A DNA stretch of 58,647 nt from Clostridia bacterium (GTDB lineage Bacteria > Bacillota > Clostridia > Christensenellales > Borkfalkiaceae), in assembly GCA_029066845.1 (NCBI GenBank), contig JAIEFR010000024.1, positions 1-58,647 on the forward strand, written 5' to 3'. Within the stretch, counting starts at the first letter, position 1, and each line of letters begins with the position of its first letter. Made by a program: the position numbers and the translations under genes. The notes under the pieces are model-generated. The model did no database searches and had not been told where the DNA came from. It saw only the letters and a list, made by a program, of their open reading frames with translations. Positions 26,881 through 34,586 of the stretch are shown here, one piece after another.

Positions 26881-27285
26881 ATGATATTAGAGATTAAAAA
26901 GCTAATGGCAAGGGCTGCTTACACGGGCGAATTTTCGTTCGAATATCAGCCGCCGCAGGAAAGTATATTGATTCCGTTATGCCGTATAGAAGGCGGCGTA
27001 AAGGTGACGGGCGATTACGAAATTTTCGAAAACGACGAGGTGGAAGTAACCTTAAAGATTTCATATCTTCTCGTCGGTTCGTGCAGTTACTGCCTTGCGG
27101 AAGCGCAAAAGCCCGTTGAGTATTCAACCGACGTGTTGTTCGTAACCGACAAAGACGATTGCGACAACTACGTTTACGACGGCAACAGGCTCGACTTATC
27201 GACGGCCGTAAACGACGCATTGCTTTTCAGTCAGCCCAAAGTTTTGCTATGCAAAGAGGACTGTAAAGGCGGCAAATTCAACTAA
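26881..27285 (+). CDS. DUF177/YceD-family protein
   Basis: A 134-residue protein of the YceD family that almost always sits directly before rpmF; in other organisms it has been linked to 23S rRNA accumulation. The family CxxC-type pattern is present as SCSYCLA near 73-79 and LLCKEDCKGG near the C terminus, where these proteins usually bind zinc. The N terminus is acidic and the middle (EVEVTLKISYLLVGSCSYC) beta-rich. It precedes rpmF by 25 bases and shares its transcript. Confidence 0.85.
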   Translation: MILEIKKLMARAAYTGEFSFEYQPPQESILIPLCRIEGGVKVTGDYEIFENDEVEVTLKISYLLVGSCSYCLAEAQKPVEYSTDVLFVTDKDDCDNYVYDGNRLDLSTAVNDALLFSQPKVLLCKEDCKGGKFN

Positions 27286-27310
27286 GACAAATATAGAGAG
27301 GTGATAGATA

Positions 27311-27499
27311 ATGGCAGTACCCAAGGGAAAACAGTCCAAGAGCAGAACGAATAAGAGATTCGCTAACTATAAGGCTACGGCTCCTACGCTTGTAGAGTGC
27401 CCTCATTGTCACGAGCTTATGCAGGCGCACAGGGTCTGCAAAAACTGCGGCTACTACGATAAGGTAGAAGTCGTTGCTCAGTCCGACGCCAAGAAGTAA
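27311..27499 (+). CDS. rpmF: 50S ribosomal protein L32
   Basis: A 62-residue ribosomal protein. The N terminus AVPKGKQSKSRTNKRFANYK is diagnostic. Four cysteines in CPHC and CKNC form the zinc ribbon, so this is the C+ paralogue, normally used when zinc is plentiful. GAGGTGATAGATA gives the ribosome site. It ends the yceD-rpmF unit; plsX, often next in Bacillota, is not here. Confidence 0.97.
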   Translation: MAVPKGKQSKSRTNKRFANYKATAPTLVECPHCHELMQAHRVCKNCGYYDKVEVVAQSDAKK

Positions 27500-27518
27500 T
27501 AAAATAGAAAAATAAGGT

Positions 27519-27546
27519 AAAGCGGGCAGTAATTTGCCCGCTTTTA
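27519..27546 (+). terminator. Rho-independent terminator after rpmF
   Basis: Stem AAAGCGGGCA / TGCCCGCTTT followed by TATC; loop GTAATT. Confidence 0.85.
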
Positions 27547-27560
27547 TCATATAAAATTCT

Positions 27561-27589
27561 TTTACAAATTTTACGATAAATGATATAAT
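27561..27589 (+). promoter_or_regulatory. Promoter of nfnAB
   Basis: TTTACA (27561-27566), 17-nt spacer, TATAAT (27584-27589) with extended TGA. AAGGAG precedes the nfnA ATG. Confidence 0.8.
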
Positions 27590-27610
27590 ATACATAAGGA
27601 GTGTATAAAT

Positions 27611-28453
27611 ATGTATAAAATCGTTAAAAAACGCGTTTTAAATCCTACCGTAACGATGATGGACATCTACGCGCCGATGGTCGCAAAAAAGGCGCAGGCG
27701 GGTCAGTTCATTATTTTGAGAGTGGACGAGGACGGCGAAAGAATACCCCTCACCGTCGCGGGCTACGACAGGGAAAAGGGAACGGTTAAAATAATTTTTC
27801 AGATAGTGGGCGGCACGACGATGCGCCTCAATGCCAAAAACGAGGGCGAATATATCTGCGATTTCGTAGGGCCTCTTGGCTGTGCCACCAAGACCGACGG
27901 CATTAAAAAGGTGTGCATAGTCGGCGGCGGCGTGGGCTGCGCAATCGCCTTGCCCGTTGCCCAGCGCTTCAAGGAGCTGGGTTGCGAGGTCCATTCAATA
28001 ATCGGCTTCCGCAACAAGGATTTGCTCATTCTGGAAGACGAATTCAGAGCTTGTTCGGATAAGCTCATCATTATGACCGACGACGGAAGCTACGGCAGAC
28101 AGGGCGTGGTAACCGTGCCTTTAAAGGAAGAAATAGAGGCGGGCGAGCAGTTTGACGAGGTCATTACCATAGGTCCGCTCATTATGATGAAATTCGTAGT
28201 CGCAACCACTAAGCCCTACAATATCCCCACAACCGTATCAATGAACCCCATTATGATAGACGGCACGGGTATGTGCGGCGGTTGCCGCTTAACGGTGGGC
28301 GGTCAGACAAAGTTTGCCTGCGTGGACGGTCCCGACTTCAACGGCTTCGAAGTGGACTTTGACGAGGCTATGCCGCGCGCTTCCGCATACGCGGATTTCG
28401 AACGCCGCGAAAGAGAGGCGTGCTGCAATCTCTTCACTAAGGAGGTCAAGTAA
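27611..28453 (+). CDS. nfnA: NfnA: small subunit of NADH-dependent ferredoxin:NADP+ oxidoreductase
   Basis: A 280-residue sulfide/dihydroorotate-dehydrogenase-like FAD/NAD-binding protein. The FAD domain occupies about 1-95 (VDEDGERIPLTVAGY carries the flavin contact RIPLT). The NAD domain begins at CIVGGGVGCAIALP near 101. A [2Fe-2S] site is formed by the C-terminal cysteines in GMCGGCRLTVGG and KFACVDGP. The large subunit follows directly (stop and start adjacent), the arrangement of the flavin-based electron-bifurcating NfnAB complex that links NADH, reduced ferredoxin and NADPH. It could alternatively feed another acceptor, but pairing with nfnB makes Nfn most likely. Confidence 0.9.
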   Translation: MYKIVKKRVLNPTVTMMDIYAPMVAKKAQAGQFIILRVDEDGERIPLTVAGYDREKGTVKIIFQIVGGTTMRLNAKNEGEYICDFVGPLGCATKTDGIKKVCIVGGGVGCAIALPVAQRFKELGCEVHSIIGFRNKDLLILEDEFRACSDKLIIMTDDGSYGRQGVVTVPLKEEIEAGEQFDEVITIGPLIMMKFVVATTKPYNIPTTVSMNPIMIDGTGMCGGCRLTVGGQTKFACVDGPDFNGFEVDFDEAMPRASAYADFERREREACCNLFTKEVK

Positions 28454-29866
28454 ATGGCTATTCAACCTAAGAAGAATCAAATGCCCGTACAGGACGCGAA
28501 AGTGCGCGCCCGCAATTTCAAGGAGGTTGCGCTCGGCTACACTCCCGAAATCGCCGTTGCGGAAGCAAACAGATGCTTAAACTGCAAAAACAAACCCTGC
28601 GTTTCGGGCTGTCCCGTCAACGTGGAAATTCCCTCTTTTATAACCAAGATTAAGGAAGGCGACTTCGAGGGCGCTTATGCGGTAATTTCGCAGAGCTCGT
28701 CCCTGCCCGCTGTGTGCGGCAGAGTTTGCCCTCAGGAGAGCCAGTGCGAAAGCAAGTGCACCTTGGGCATCAAGTTCGAGCCTGTCGGCATAGGCAGACT
28801 TGAAAGGTTTGTTGCCGACTGGCATAATCAGAATTACAAGGGCGAAATAACCGTGCCGCAGTCCAACGGTCACAGGGTTGCCGTCGTCGGTTCTGGTCCT
28901 TCGGGCTTGACCTGCGCGGGCGACCTCGCAAAAAAGGGCTATAAGGTCACCGTTTTCGAGGCGCTTCACCTTGCCGGTGGCGTACTCGTCTACGGTATTC
29001 CCGAATTCCGTCTGCCCAAAACCATAGTGCAGAAGGAAGTTGAAACGCTTAAAAAATACGGCGTGGACGTAGAAACAAACGTCGTAGTCGGCAAGACTAT
29101 CACCATTGACGAGCTTTTTGAAGAGGGCTACGAGGCGGTATTCGTCGGCAGCGGCGCGGGTTTGCCCAGATTTATGGGTATCCCCGGCGAAAGCTTGAAG
29201 GGCGTGTATTCGGCAAACGAATTTTTAACGCGCAGCAATCTTATGAAAGCGTATAAGGAGGACAGCCAAACGCCCATTCTTCACGGCAAAAACGTGGCTG
29301 TTGTCGGCGGCGGCAACGTCGCAATGGACGCGGCGCGCACGGCTTTAAGACTGGGCGCGGACAACGTCTACATCGTTTACAGGCGTTCTATGGAGGAGCT
29401 TCCCGCCAGAGCGGAAGAGGTTGAGCACGCGCAGGAAGAGGGCGTCAAATTCGAAATTTTGCGCAACCCCGTCGAACTTCTGGGCTATAACAATCCAGAC
29501 GACAGGCGCGACCCCAAAAACGGCAGCGTAATCGGAATGAAGGTCATCAAGTGCGAGCTGGGCGAACCAGACGAAAAGGGCAGAAGACGCCCCGTAGAAG
29601 TGCCCGGCAGCGAGTACGTAATCGACGTTGACTGTGTAATTATGTCCATAGGCACCAGCCCCAACCCGCTCATCAAGAGTACGACCGAGGGGCTTGAAGT
29701 CAACCGTCACGGCGGCATCATCGTCGAGGAGCAGACCGGCAAGACCTCCAAGGAGGGCGTATACGCGGGCGGCGACGCGGTTACGGGCGCGGCGACCGTC
29801 ATTCTCGCAATGGGCGCTGGCAAGACCGCGGCAAAGGCGATTGACGAATATCTTTCCAAAAAGTAA
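28454..29866 (+). CDS. nfnB: NfnB: large subunit (GltD-like NADPH-dependent oxidoreductase)
   Basis: A 470-residue homologue of the glutamate synthase small subunit. Two [4Fe-4S] sites are formed by cysteines in CLNCKNKPCVSGCPV near 35-50 and CGRVCPQESQCESKC near 87-102. The FAD motif VAVVGSGPSGLTCAGDL is near 141, the NADPH motif VAVVGGGNVAMDAARTAL near 279, and the C-terminal GVYAGGDAVTGAATV closes the FAD site. Often annotated as gltA (homotetrameric glutamate synthase), but no large glutamate synthase subunit is present and nfnA is directly upstream. Role: NADPH supply coupled to ferredoxin in an anaerobe. Confidence 0.9.
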   Translation: MAIQPKKNQMPVQDAKVRARNFKEVALGYTPEIAVAEANRCLNCKNKPCVSGCPVNVEIPSFITKIKEGDFEGAYAVISQSSSLPAVCGRVCPQESQCESKCTLGIKFEPVGIGRLERFVADWHNQNYKGEITVPQSNGHRVAVVGSGPSGLTCAGDLAKKGYKVTVFEALHLAGGVLVYGIPEFRLPKTIVQKEVETLKKYGVDVETNVVVGKTITIDELFEEGYEAVFVGSGAGLPRFMGIPGESLKGVYSANEFLTRSNLMKAYKEDSQTPILHGKNVAVVGGGNVAMDAARTALRLGADNVYIVYRRSMEELPARAEEVEHAQEEGVKFEILRNPVELLGYNNPDDRRDPKNGSVIGMKVIKCELGEPDEKGRRRPVEVPGSEYVIDVDCVIMSIGTSPNPLIKSTTEGLEVNRHGGIIVEEQTGKTSKEGVYAGGDAVTGAATVILAMGAGKTAAKAIDEYLSKK

Positions 29867-29879
29867 GCATTATAATAAT

Positions 29880-30296
29880 ATGGTAATGGAAATAGAGCTT
29901 GAAAAACTCACAGATTACGCGCAGAGCGTAAACGTAATATGCGACGGGGCGGCGGAAACCTATGCCGTCGGCACGCAGGAATTCAAGGCAATCTGCGCCG
30001 AATGGAACAATATGCTGGACGGCGCGCACGAGATGCCCGCTTTCGGCGTAAGTCTTAACGACTACACGGTCAAGGAAATGAAGAGCGGTGTGTGGGTGGA
30101 ATTCGATTTCGGGAGCACGTTGTCCGCAAACGGTATGCCGTTCGACAGACTGCTTGTAAACGCGCAACCCGAAGGGTATGGCTTCAACATAATAAGGCAC
30201 ACGGCGGAGAGCGGTTACGACGGCAGGTGCTTTTATTACGACTTAGCCGGTAAAACTACAAGCGCTTTCTATAACTGTCTTACAAATTTAAAATAA
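29880..30296 (+). CDS. Hypothetical protein
   Basis: A soluble 138-residue protein I do not recognise. It begins MVMEIELEKL; a second ATG at 29886 is equally possible. It is acidic, with GVWVEFDFGS and GYGFNIIRH stretches that suggest a small alpha/beta fold, no cysteines in metal patterns and no membrane segment. A TATAAT (29871-29876) sits only a few bases before the start with no clear -35, and no ribosome site is visible, so it may be expressed from a near-leaderless mRNA or by read-through from nfnB, whose stop is 13 bases upstream. A terminator follows. Confidence 0.7.
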   Translation: MVMEIELEKLTDYAQSVNVICDGAAETYAVGTQEFKAICAEWNNMLDGAHEMPAFGVSLNDYTVKEMKSGVWVEFDFGSTLSANGMPFDRLLVNAQPEGYGFNIIRHTAESGYDGRCFYYDLAGKTTSAFYNCLTNLK

Positions 30297-30302
30297 AAAA
30301 AT

Positions 30303-30331
30303 AAGCCCCGCGCAGTTTGCGCGGGGCTTTG
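30303..30331. terminator. Bidirectional terminator
   Basis: Stem AAGCCCCGCGCA / TGCGCGGGGCTT with a three-base loop and AT-rich flanks on both sides, between convergent units. Confidence 0.88.
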
Positions 30332-30337
30332 AAATAT

Positions 30338-30586
30338 TTATATACTCTGTTTATAAGCTTCTATCGCCTTGGAAAGCTGGTCTGGACAGGAGGTGCCGTT
30401 GCGGCAAATCGTGCCCTTTAAAATCGAGGCAACCTCGTCTATATCTCTGCCCTCGCAAAGCTTTGCAACGCCCTGCAGATTTCCGCGGCATCCGCCCACG
30501 AAGCGGAGGGAGTGCATCTTATTGTTTTCGTCAACCTCGAATTCTATTATCTGGGAGCAGGTCCCGCTCGTCTTATAACTAAACAT
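30338..30586 (-). CDS. TSCPD domain protein (TIGR03905 type)
   Basis: An 82-residue small protein. It starts FSYKTSGTCSQIIEFEVD and contains GGCRGNLQGVAKLC and the name-giving TSCPDQL near the C terminus. Three conserved cysteines (in GTCS, GGCRG and TSCPD) could bind metal. The same domain ends some class II ribonucleotide reductases, but this stand-alone family has no known job. The start is set by CGGAG about seven bases before the ATG. It lies 11 bases downstream of the DUF4364 gene and is probably co-transcribed. Confidence 0.88.
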   Translation of the reverse strand: MFSYKTSGTCSQIIEFEVDENNKMHSLRFVGGCRGNLQGVAKLCEGRDIDEVASILKGTICRNGTSCPDQLSKAIEAYKQSI

Positions 30587-30597
30587 ATCAATCTCCG

Positions 30598-31122
30598 TTA
30601 GTCGCACAGATTTTCGTAAATAACCGAATAAACGTCCGCGGCTTTTTCTTCCCATTTTTTATATATTTTGTTTGCCGTCTTTCTGTCGGAAACAACGAAT
30701 TTCAATTCAAGCATAGGCTGAACGGGCGCAAGTATTTTCAGAAAAACGGTGTAGGTGCCGTCCTTGTTCTGATAGTAGTCCGCGCGGCACTCCTGCCTGT
30801 TTTTGTACTTTGCGCTGTTCTTTTTTACAAAGCGCGAAATTTCCTCCCTGACGCTCTTGGGAATGTTAATATAAAAGTTCGCAAGCGTTTCCCTGCCGTC
30901 GGGGGTAATGGAATAAAGCGTATCTTCGTCCTCGCTGACGACGTAAATAAAATTGTCGTCTATAAGCTTGTGAATGACGTTAACGCAGTCCATATAACCC
31001 ATCCAGTCGTTGGAGGTGGAGCACATATCGACAATAGTCCTTTCGGACAAAGCGCTTTCCATCTTATCGAAAACGAATAAAATTATTAACTTGTTAGTGG
31101 GTGTTTCCGAAGATTTTATCAT
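30598..31122 (-). CDS. DUF4364-family protein (PadR-like winged helix)
   Basis: A 174-residue protein conserved in Clostridia. The N-terminal 85 residues form a likely winged helix (NKLIILFVFDKMESALSERT, then LIDDNFIYVVSEDEDTLYSI and TPDGRETLANF, the wing and dimer region). The C-terminal half (YNGTYTV-like beta strands around DGTYTVFLKIL) is specific to the family. It is probably a DNA-binding regulator, but targets are unknown. It has its own promoter and is followed by the TSCPD gene. Confidence 0.85.
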   Translation of the reverse strand: MIKSSETPTNKLIILFVFDKMESALSERTIVDMCSTSNDWMGYMDCVNVIHKLIDDNFIYVVSEDEDTLYSITPDGRETLANFYINIPKSVREEISRFVKKNSAKYKNRQECRADYYQNKDGTYTVFLKILAPVQPMLELKFVVSDRKTANKIYKKWEEKAADVYSVIYENLCD

Positions 31123-31164
31123 ATTGCGCCGTCGTTTTGTATTGATTTGCGAAAATGCTTACTA

Positions 31165-31193
31165 ATTATAACTAATATTTGATGCAAAATCAA
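31165..31193 (-). promoter_or_regulatory. Promoter of the DUF4364-TSCPD unit
   Basis: On the minus strand TTGATT (31188-31193), 17-nt spacer, TATAAT (31165-31170). A divergent extended -10 (TGATATAAT, 31233-31241) serves the plus-strand gene at 31269. Confidence 0.75.
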
Positions 31194-31268
31194 GATATTT
31201 AGGCGAAAAATATTTTATTTTGTATTTATTTGTGATATAATGAATAAAACTCTATTAGTGGTGGATAA

Positions 31269-32063
31269 GTGGAAACGACTAAAACTCAGCTTAAAGGTTT
31301 TTTAAATAAGTGCCGCGAAGTCAGAAATTGCAAGTTTATAATGGCTACGACCAAGATAAAGGATTTGTTAAAGGCGATAGTCAACAGCGCCGACCTTTAC
31401 GAACTTTTCAATACGGTTGCCGCCAATTTCGACTACGTTGCCGCCAAGCAGACCTGCTTTGTCGAGGCGGAAGGCGGCTACGGCAACAGCAAGCTCGTGC
31501 TTCCCGATACTATCGGTGACAGGCTGGCTTTCATATTCTGCCTTCTTGTTGAATTTGACCGCAACGACATCAATTTCAACGCGTTTTTACAAAAATATTA
31601 TCCCAAGGACGGCAGCTATTATGCAAGCTACCAGCTCTTTTGCGACGAAATTATAGGCAGTCTGGAAGTCATAATCTGCGATATTTACGCCGAGGAGCTT
31701 TCCGAAGGCGAACATCCCGAGGCGTTGCCCGTACCCGCAAAACAGGCTCAGTTGCCTCCCGCAGGCACGCAAAAGCCGACGGCTAAGGCACCGGGCGCAA
31801 AAATCGCGGCTTCGGTAAACACCGTATGTATGTTTATCGAAAGCGAAAAGGAGAGCGTTGAGGACTCCGACCTCGGCGACGAGGAAAAGGAAGCTGCGCG
31901 CACCATTTTAGAAAGTCTTTCCGCGGCGGTCAGGGCAGGGGACGCTCAGAATATAAAGGCGCTCATTTGCGGATATAATTATCTGGTAATGTCTACCGAA
32001 TTTGTCAGCGACACTCTTTCCGCATTGTTCGAATCTCTCGGCGATCTGGTCGGCTCTCTATGA
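31269..32063 (+). CDS. Hypothetical protein, two helical domains joined by a linker
   Basis: A 264-residue soluble protein I do not recognise. It starts with GTG (METTKTQLKGFLNKCREV). Residues 20-150 are helical, with a tryptophan-free acidic region; a Pro/Ala/Lys linker (about 155-180) follows, then an acidic helical domain. The stop overlaps the start of the Nudix gene by four bases (ATGA), so the two are coupled. An extended -10 TGATATAAT lies at 31233-31241. Frequent neighbourhood with a Nudix enzyme might suggest a house-keeping role, but nothing in the sequence gives a function. Confidence 0.75.
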   Translation: METTKTQLKGFLNKCREVRNCKFIMATTKIKDLLKAIVNSADLYELFNTVAANFDYVAAKQTCFVEAEGGYGNSKLVLPDTIGDRLAFIFCLLVEFDRNDINFNAFLQKYYPKDGSYYASYQLFCDEIIGSLEVIICDIYAEELSEGEHPEALPVPAKQAQLPPAGTQKPTAKAPGAKIAASVNTVCMFIESEKESVEDSDLGDEEKEAARTILESLSAAVRAGDAQNIKALICGYNYLVMSTEFVSDTLSALFESLGDLVGSL

Positions 32064-32584
32064 ATTTTAAGGAAGAAAAGCTGTCGTCGCGCGTCGTTTA
32101 CGACGGTAAAATTTTAAGGCTGGAAGTGGATAAAGTCCGTCTGCCAGACGGTTCGGAGTCTGTGCGCGAGTGCGTCCGCCACTCCGGAGGCGCGGCGGTG
32201 CTTTTAATCGTCGAAAACAAAATCGCGCTCGTAAAGCAGTACCGCTATCTGTACGGAAAGGAAATATACGAAATTCCCGCAGGCAAAATGGAGGCGGGCG
32301 AGGACCCCGCGGTTGCCGCACTGCGCGAATGCGAGGAGGAAACGGGCTACCGCGCGCAGGTTAAGCACCTGCTGGATATATATCCGTCGCCCGGTTATAC
32401 CGACGAAATTATTCATATCTATCTTGCGGAGTGCGGCGAATTCAAAGGTCAGCACACCGACGAGGGCGAATTTTTAACCTGTGAATTTATACCGCTTGAA
32501 AAAGTGATAAAAATGATAGAGAGCGGCGAGATTTGCGACGCTAAAACCGTCGCGGCAATATATAAGTATCTATCAATAAAATAA
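32060..32584 (+). CDS. Nudix hydrolase, ADP-ribose pyrophosphatase type
   Basis: A 174-residue Nudix enzyme that most likely splits ADP-ribose to AMP and ribose 5-phosphate. The Nudix box GKMEAGEDPAVAALRECEEE followed by TGY fits Gx5Ex7REUxEExGU exactly, starting near residue 75. The preceding QYRYLYGKEIYEIPAG and the following YPSPGYTDEIIHIYLAE are typical of the NudF/YqkG subgroup, where the proline-glycine stretch after the box marks ADP-ribose preference. Translation is coupled to the upstream unknown gene; a terminator follows. Confidence 0.92.
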   Translation: MNFKEEKLSSRVVYDGKILRLEVDKVRLPDGSESVRECVRHSGGAAVLLIVENKIALVKQYRYLYGKEIYEIPAGKMEAGEDPAVAALRECEEETGYRAQVKHLLDIYPSPGYTDEIIHIYLAECGEFKGQHTDEGEFLTCEFIPLEKVIKMIESGEICDAKTVAAIYKYLSIK

Positions 32585-32585
32585 T

Positions 32586-32612
32586 AAAGGGGGTCAATCC
32601 GACCCCCTTTAA
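32586..32612 (+). terminator. Terminator-like hairpin after the Nudix gene
   Basis: Stem AAAGGGGGTC / GACCCCCTTT with an AATCC loop. The T-run is short (part of the stem), so efficiency is uncertain. Confidence 0.7.
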
Positions 32613-32634
32613 CTTTGCTTACCGAACGGCTCGC

Positions 32635-32850
32635 TTAGTTGCAGCCGCAACCGCAACCGCCGTTACCGCCGCAGAACAAGCTGTTCAGCGTGCCGTTTTT
32701 CCACATACTGTAGATGAGAGCAATAAGTATGGGCGTACAGCTACCGGCAAGAACGCCTTCCAGTCCGTTGCCGCTGCAACCGGACGCGATAAGTAACAGA
32801 ATGAGTATCCACAGACAGCTGTTGCAGCCGCCGATGTTAAAAAGGTTCAT
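32635..32850 (-). CDS. Small membrane protein with Gly/Cys-rich tail
   Basis: A 71-residue protein preceded by a strong ribosome site (AGGAGG, seven bases before ATG). It has two hydrophobic segments (about 11-23 and 33-50) and a C-terminal tail CGGNGGCGCGCN with four cysteines; further cysteines lie at both ends of the first helix. The clustered cysteines suggest metal binding or disulfide cross-linking. A similar Cys/Gly cluster opens the collagen-like protein at the end of the window. A role in the spore or cell envelope is a guess. A TGACCT-TGC-AGGTCA dyad is upstream. Confidence 0.75.
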   Translation of the reverse strand: MNLFNIGGCNSCLWILILLLIASGCSGNGLEGVLAGSCTPILIALIYSMWKNGTLNSLFCGGNGGCGCGCN

Positions 32851-32900
32851 AGTTTTCCTCCTGTATTTTACTCTGCAAGGCGTTATGTAAAGGTTAAAAT

Positions 32901-32915
32901 TGACCTTGCAGGTCA
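32901..32915. promoter_or_regulatory. Perfect dyad TGACCT-TGC-AGGTCA
   Basis: Six-base arms around a three-base centre, about 50 bases upstream of the small Cys-rich membrane protein gene on the minus strand. Possible operator; no matching promoter with good spacing is obvious. Confidence 0.35.
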
Positions 32916-32983
32916 GCCACTTTCGTTATGCTTTATACTAAATAATATTTATCACGGCAAAAAAATGTTACCCGCCAATTCGC

Positions 32984-33012
32984 TTGCTTAATTGCGGGCA
33001 TAATGCTATAAT
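32984..33012 (+). promoter_or_regulatory. Promoter of the ECF-S/coaX/hom operon
   Basis: TTGCTT (32984-32989), 17-nt spacer, TATAAT (33007-33012) with extended TGC. An imperfect inverted repeat (CCCGCcAATT / AATTGCGGG, about 32971-32998) covers the -35 and could be an operator. The leader is about 130 bases. Confidence 0.7.
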
Positions 33013-33147
33013 TTAATAAATTTAATGAAATTTTAATCATTTTTGATAACTTTCGGCGGGTATTGCACCGCAAGCCCGACCGCGATAAAAGTATAATAAA
33101 ATTTTTTCTGCGGATATTCGTTATATGAAATCCGACGGAGGTGTACA

Positions 33148-33810
33148 ATGAAGGAAGACAAGGCGCATCTTGTCGCGTTTATAGGCGTAATGTTCGCGCT
33201 TATATTCGTCTTGTTTATGCTCGAAGGAGCGTTGTCTATCTTTGCAGGCGTATCCACCTGCGTGCTCTCGTTGCCCGTCGCCATCGCGCTGAGTATGTAC
33301 GACGACTGGAAAAAGAGCTTTATCGGCGGAACGCTTCTCGGCGTTGCAAGCTGCATTTTCTGCCTTATATTCGGTATGGCAGTGTATGCAAATCCGCTTG
33401 TTTCGGTGCTTCCCAGGCTGCTTCTGGGAATAACGGCGTACTGGTCGTATTTCGGACTTTCAAAGCTTTTCAGAAAGGCAAAGCATAAATATTTCAGGGA
33501 AATACTGCCTGCGTCAATCGGCGCGGTCATAGGCACGCTTACCAACACGGTTTTGTATATTCTCGCTATCGGCGTGTTCGTCGATAAGGACATTATGGGC
33601 GTCGGCACCCAGCTTATGCAGATTGCCGTAGCCATCTATTTCCCCATAGAGCTGGTTGCAAGCTTCGTACTCGTTCCTACCTACGTACTCGTTATGAAGA
33701 AGGTCAGCAACAAGTACGTGGTCAAAAAGAAGAGCGCTCCCGCCGTGCAGGAAGTCGCCGCAGAGAGTGCGGAAGCGGATACGGCGGAAACAAATACAGG
33801 TGAAGAATGA
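33148..33810 (+). CDS. ECF transporter S component, probably for pantothenate
   Basis: A 220-residue membrane protein with about five to six helices and a charged cytoplasmic C-terminal tail (VQEVAAESAEADTAETN). The pattern of helices and the conserved YLAIGV-like and PRLLLGITAYWSYFGLSK stretches fit the S (substrate-binding) subunits of energy-coupling factor transporters, which share EcfA/EcfT encoded elsewhere. The stop overlaps the start of coaX, the first enzyme using pantothenate, by four bases. That tight coupling is the main reason to propose pantothenate (PanT-like) as substrate; homology alone would not decide it. GGAGG precedes the start. Confidence 0.75.
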   Translation: MKEDKAHLVAFIGVMFALIFVLFMLEGALSIFAGVSTCVLSLPVAIALSMYDDWKKSFIGGTLLGVASCIFCLIFGMAVYANPLVSVLPRLLLGITAYWSYFGLSKLFRKAKHKYFREILPASIGAVIGTLTNTVLYILAIGVFVDKDIMGVGTQLMQIAVAIYFPIELVASFVLVPTYVLVMKKVSNKYVVKKKSAPAVQEVAAESAEADTAETNTGEE

Positions 33811-34586
33811 TAATCTGTCTTGACGTAGGCAATACGAATATAAAATTTGCGCTGTTCGAAGGCGAAAGCTTAAAGCTTTCGTTCCGCGTGGCAACCGAGC
33901 ACAAAAAGACGTCCGACGAATACGGCGGACAGCTTTTAAGCATTCTCGCTACCAACGGCATTGCCGTTTCGGACGTTACGGGCGGAATAATTTCCTCAGT
34001 AGTGCCGCCTTTGGACTATACGCTCGAGCGTATGTGCCGCACTTACCTCAAAATAAAACCGCTGCTTCTTGGTGCGGGCATTAAGACGGGGCTCAACCTG
34101 CGCGTGGACAACGCAAGGGAAGTGGGCGCCGACAGGGTAGTCAACAACGTTGCGGCGGTCAAAAAGTACGGCGCGCCTCTGATCGTCATCGATTTCGGAA
34201 CGGCAACCACGTTCAACGCTATCAACGAGCGCGGCGAATTTATCGGCGGCGTAATCGCTCCCGGCATAAAGGGCTCGCTGGACAGCCTTGTCAACGGTAC
34301 GGCAAAGCTGCCGCGCGTGGAAATCGAGCGTCCCGAAAAGGTCATCGGCACCAACACGGTCACGAATATGCAGTCGGGCATTGTTTACGGCTTTGCGGGA
34401 CTTGTGGAATATATCGTTAAAAAAATAAAAAAGGAAATGAAGGCGGAAAGCATTACAACCGTCGCAACAGGCGGCTTTTCGGAAATAATCGCCAAGGAAA
34501 TTTCCTGCATAGACAAGGTTGACAAGCTGTTGACTTTGGAAGGGCTCAGATATTTGTATTACTTAAATTCGGAGGCAAAACAATGA
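33807..34586 (+). CDS. coaX: Type III pantothenate kinase
   Basis: Phosphorylates pantothenate, first step of coenzyme A synthesis. The 259-residue ASKHA-fold enzyme has the phosphate motif CLDVGNTNIKFALFEG at about 3-18, the substrate contacts VGADRVVNNVAA near 109-120, the catalytic aspartate in VIDFGTATTFN near 128-138, and GIKGSLDSLVNGTAKLP near 155-171. Translation is coupled on both sides: ATGA overlaps with the ECF S component upstream and hom downstream. Confidence 0.95.
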   Translation: MIICLDVGNTNIKFALFEGESLKLSFRVATEHKKTSDEYGGQLLSILATNGIAVSDVTGGIISSVVPPLDYTLERMCRTYLKIKPLLLGAGIKTGLNLRVDNAREVGADRVVNNVAAVKKYGAPLIVIDFGTATTFNAINERGEFIGGVIAPGIKGSLDSLVNGTAKLPRVEIERPEKVIGTNTVTNMQSGIVYGFAGLVEYIVKKIKKEMKAESITTVATGGFSEIIAKEISCIDKVDKLLTLEGLRYLYYLNSEAKQ

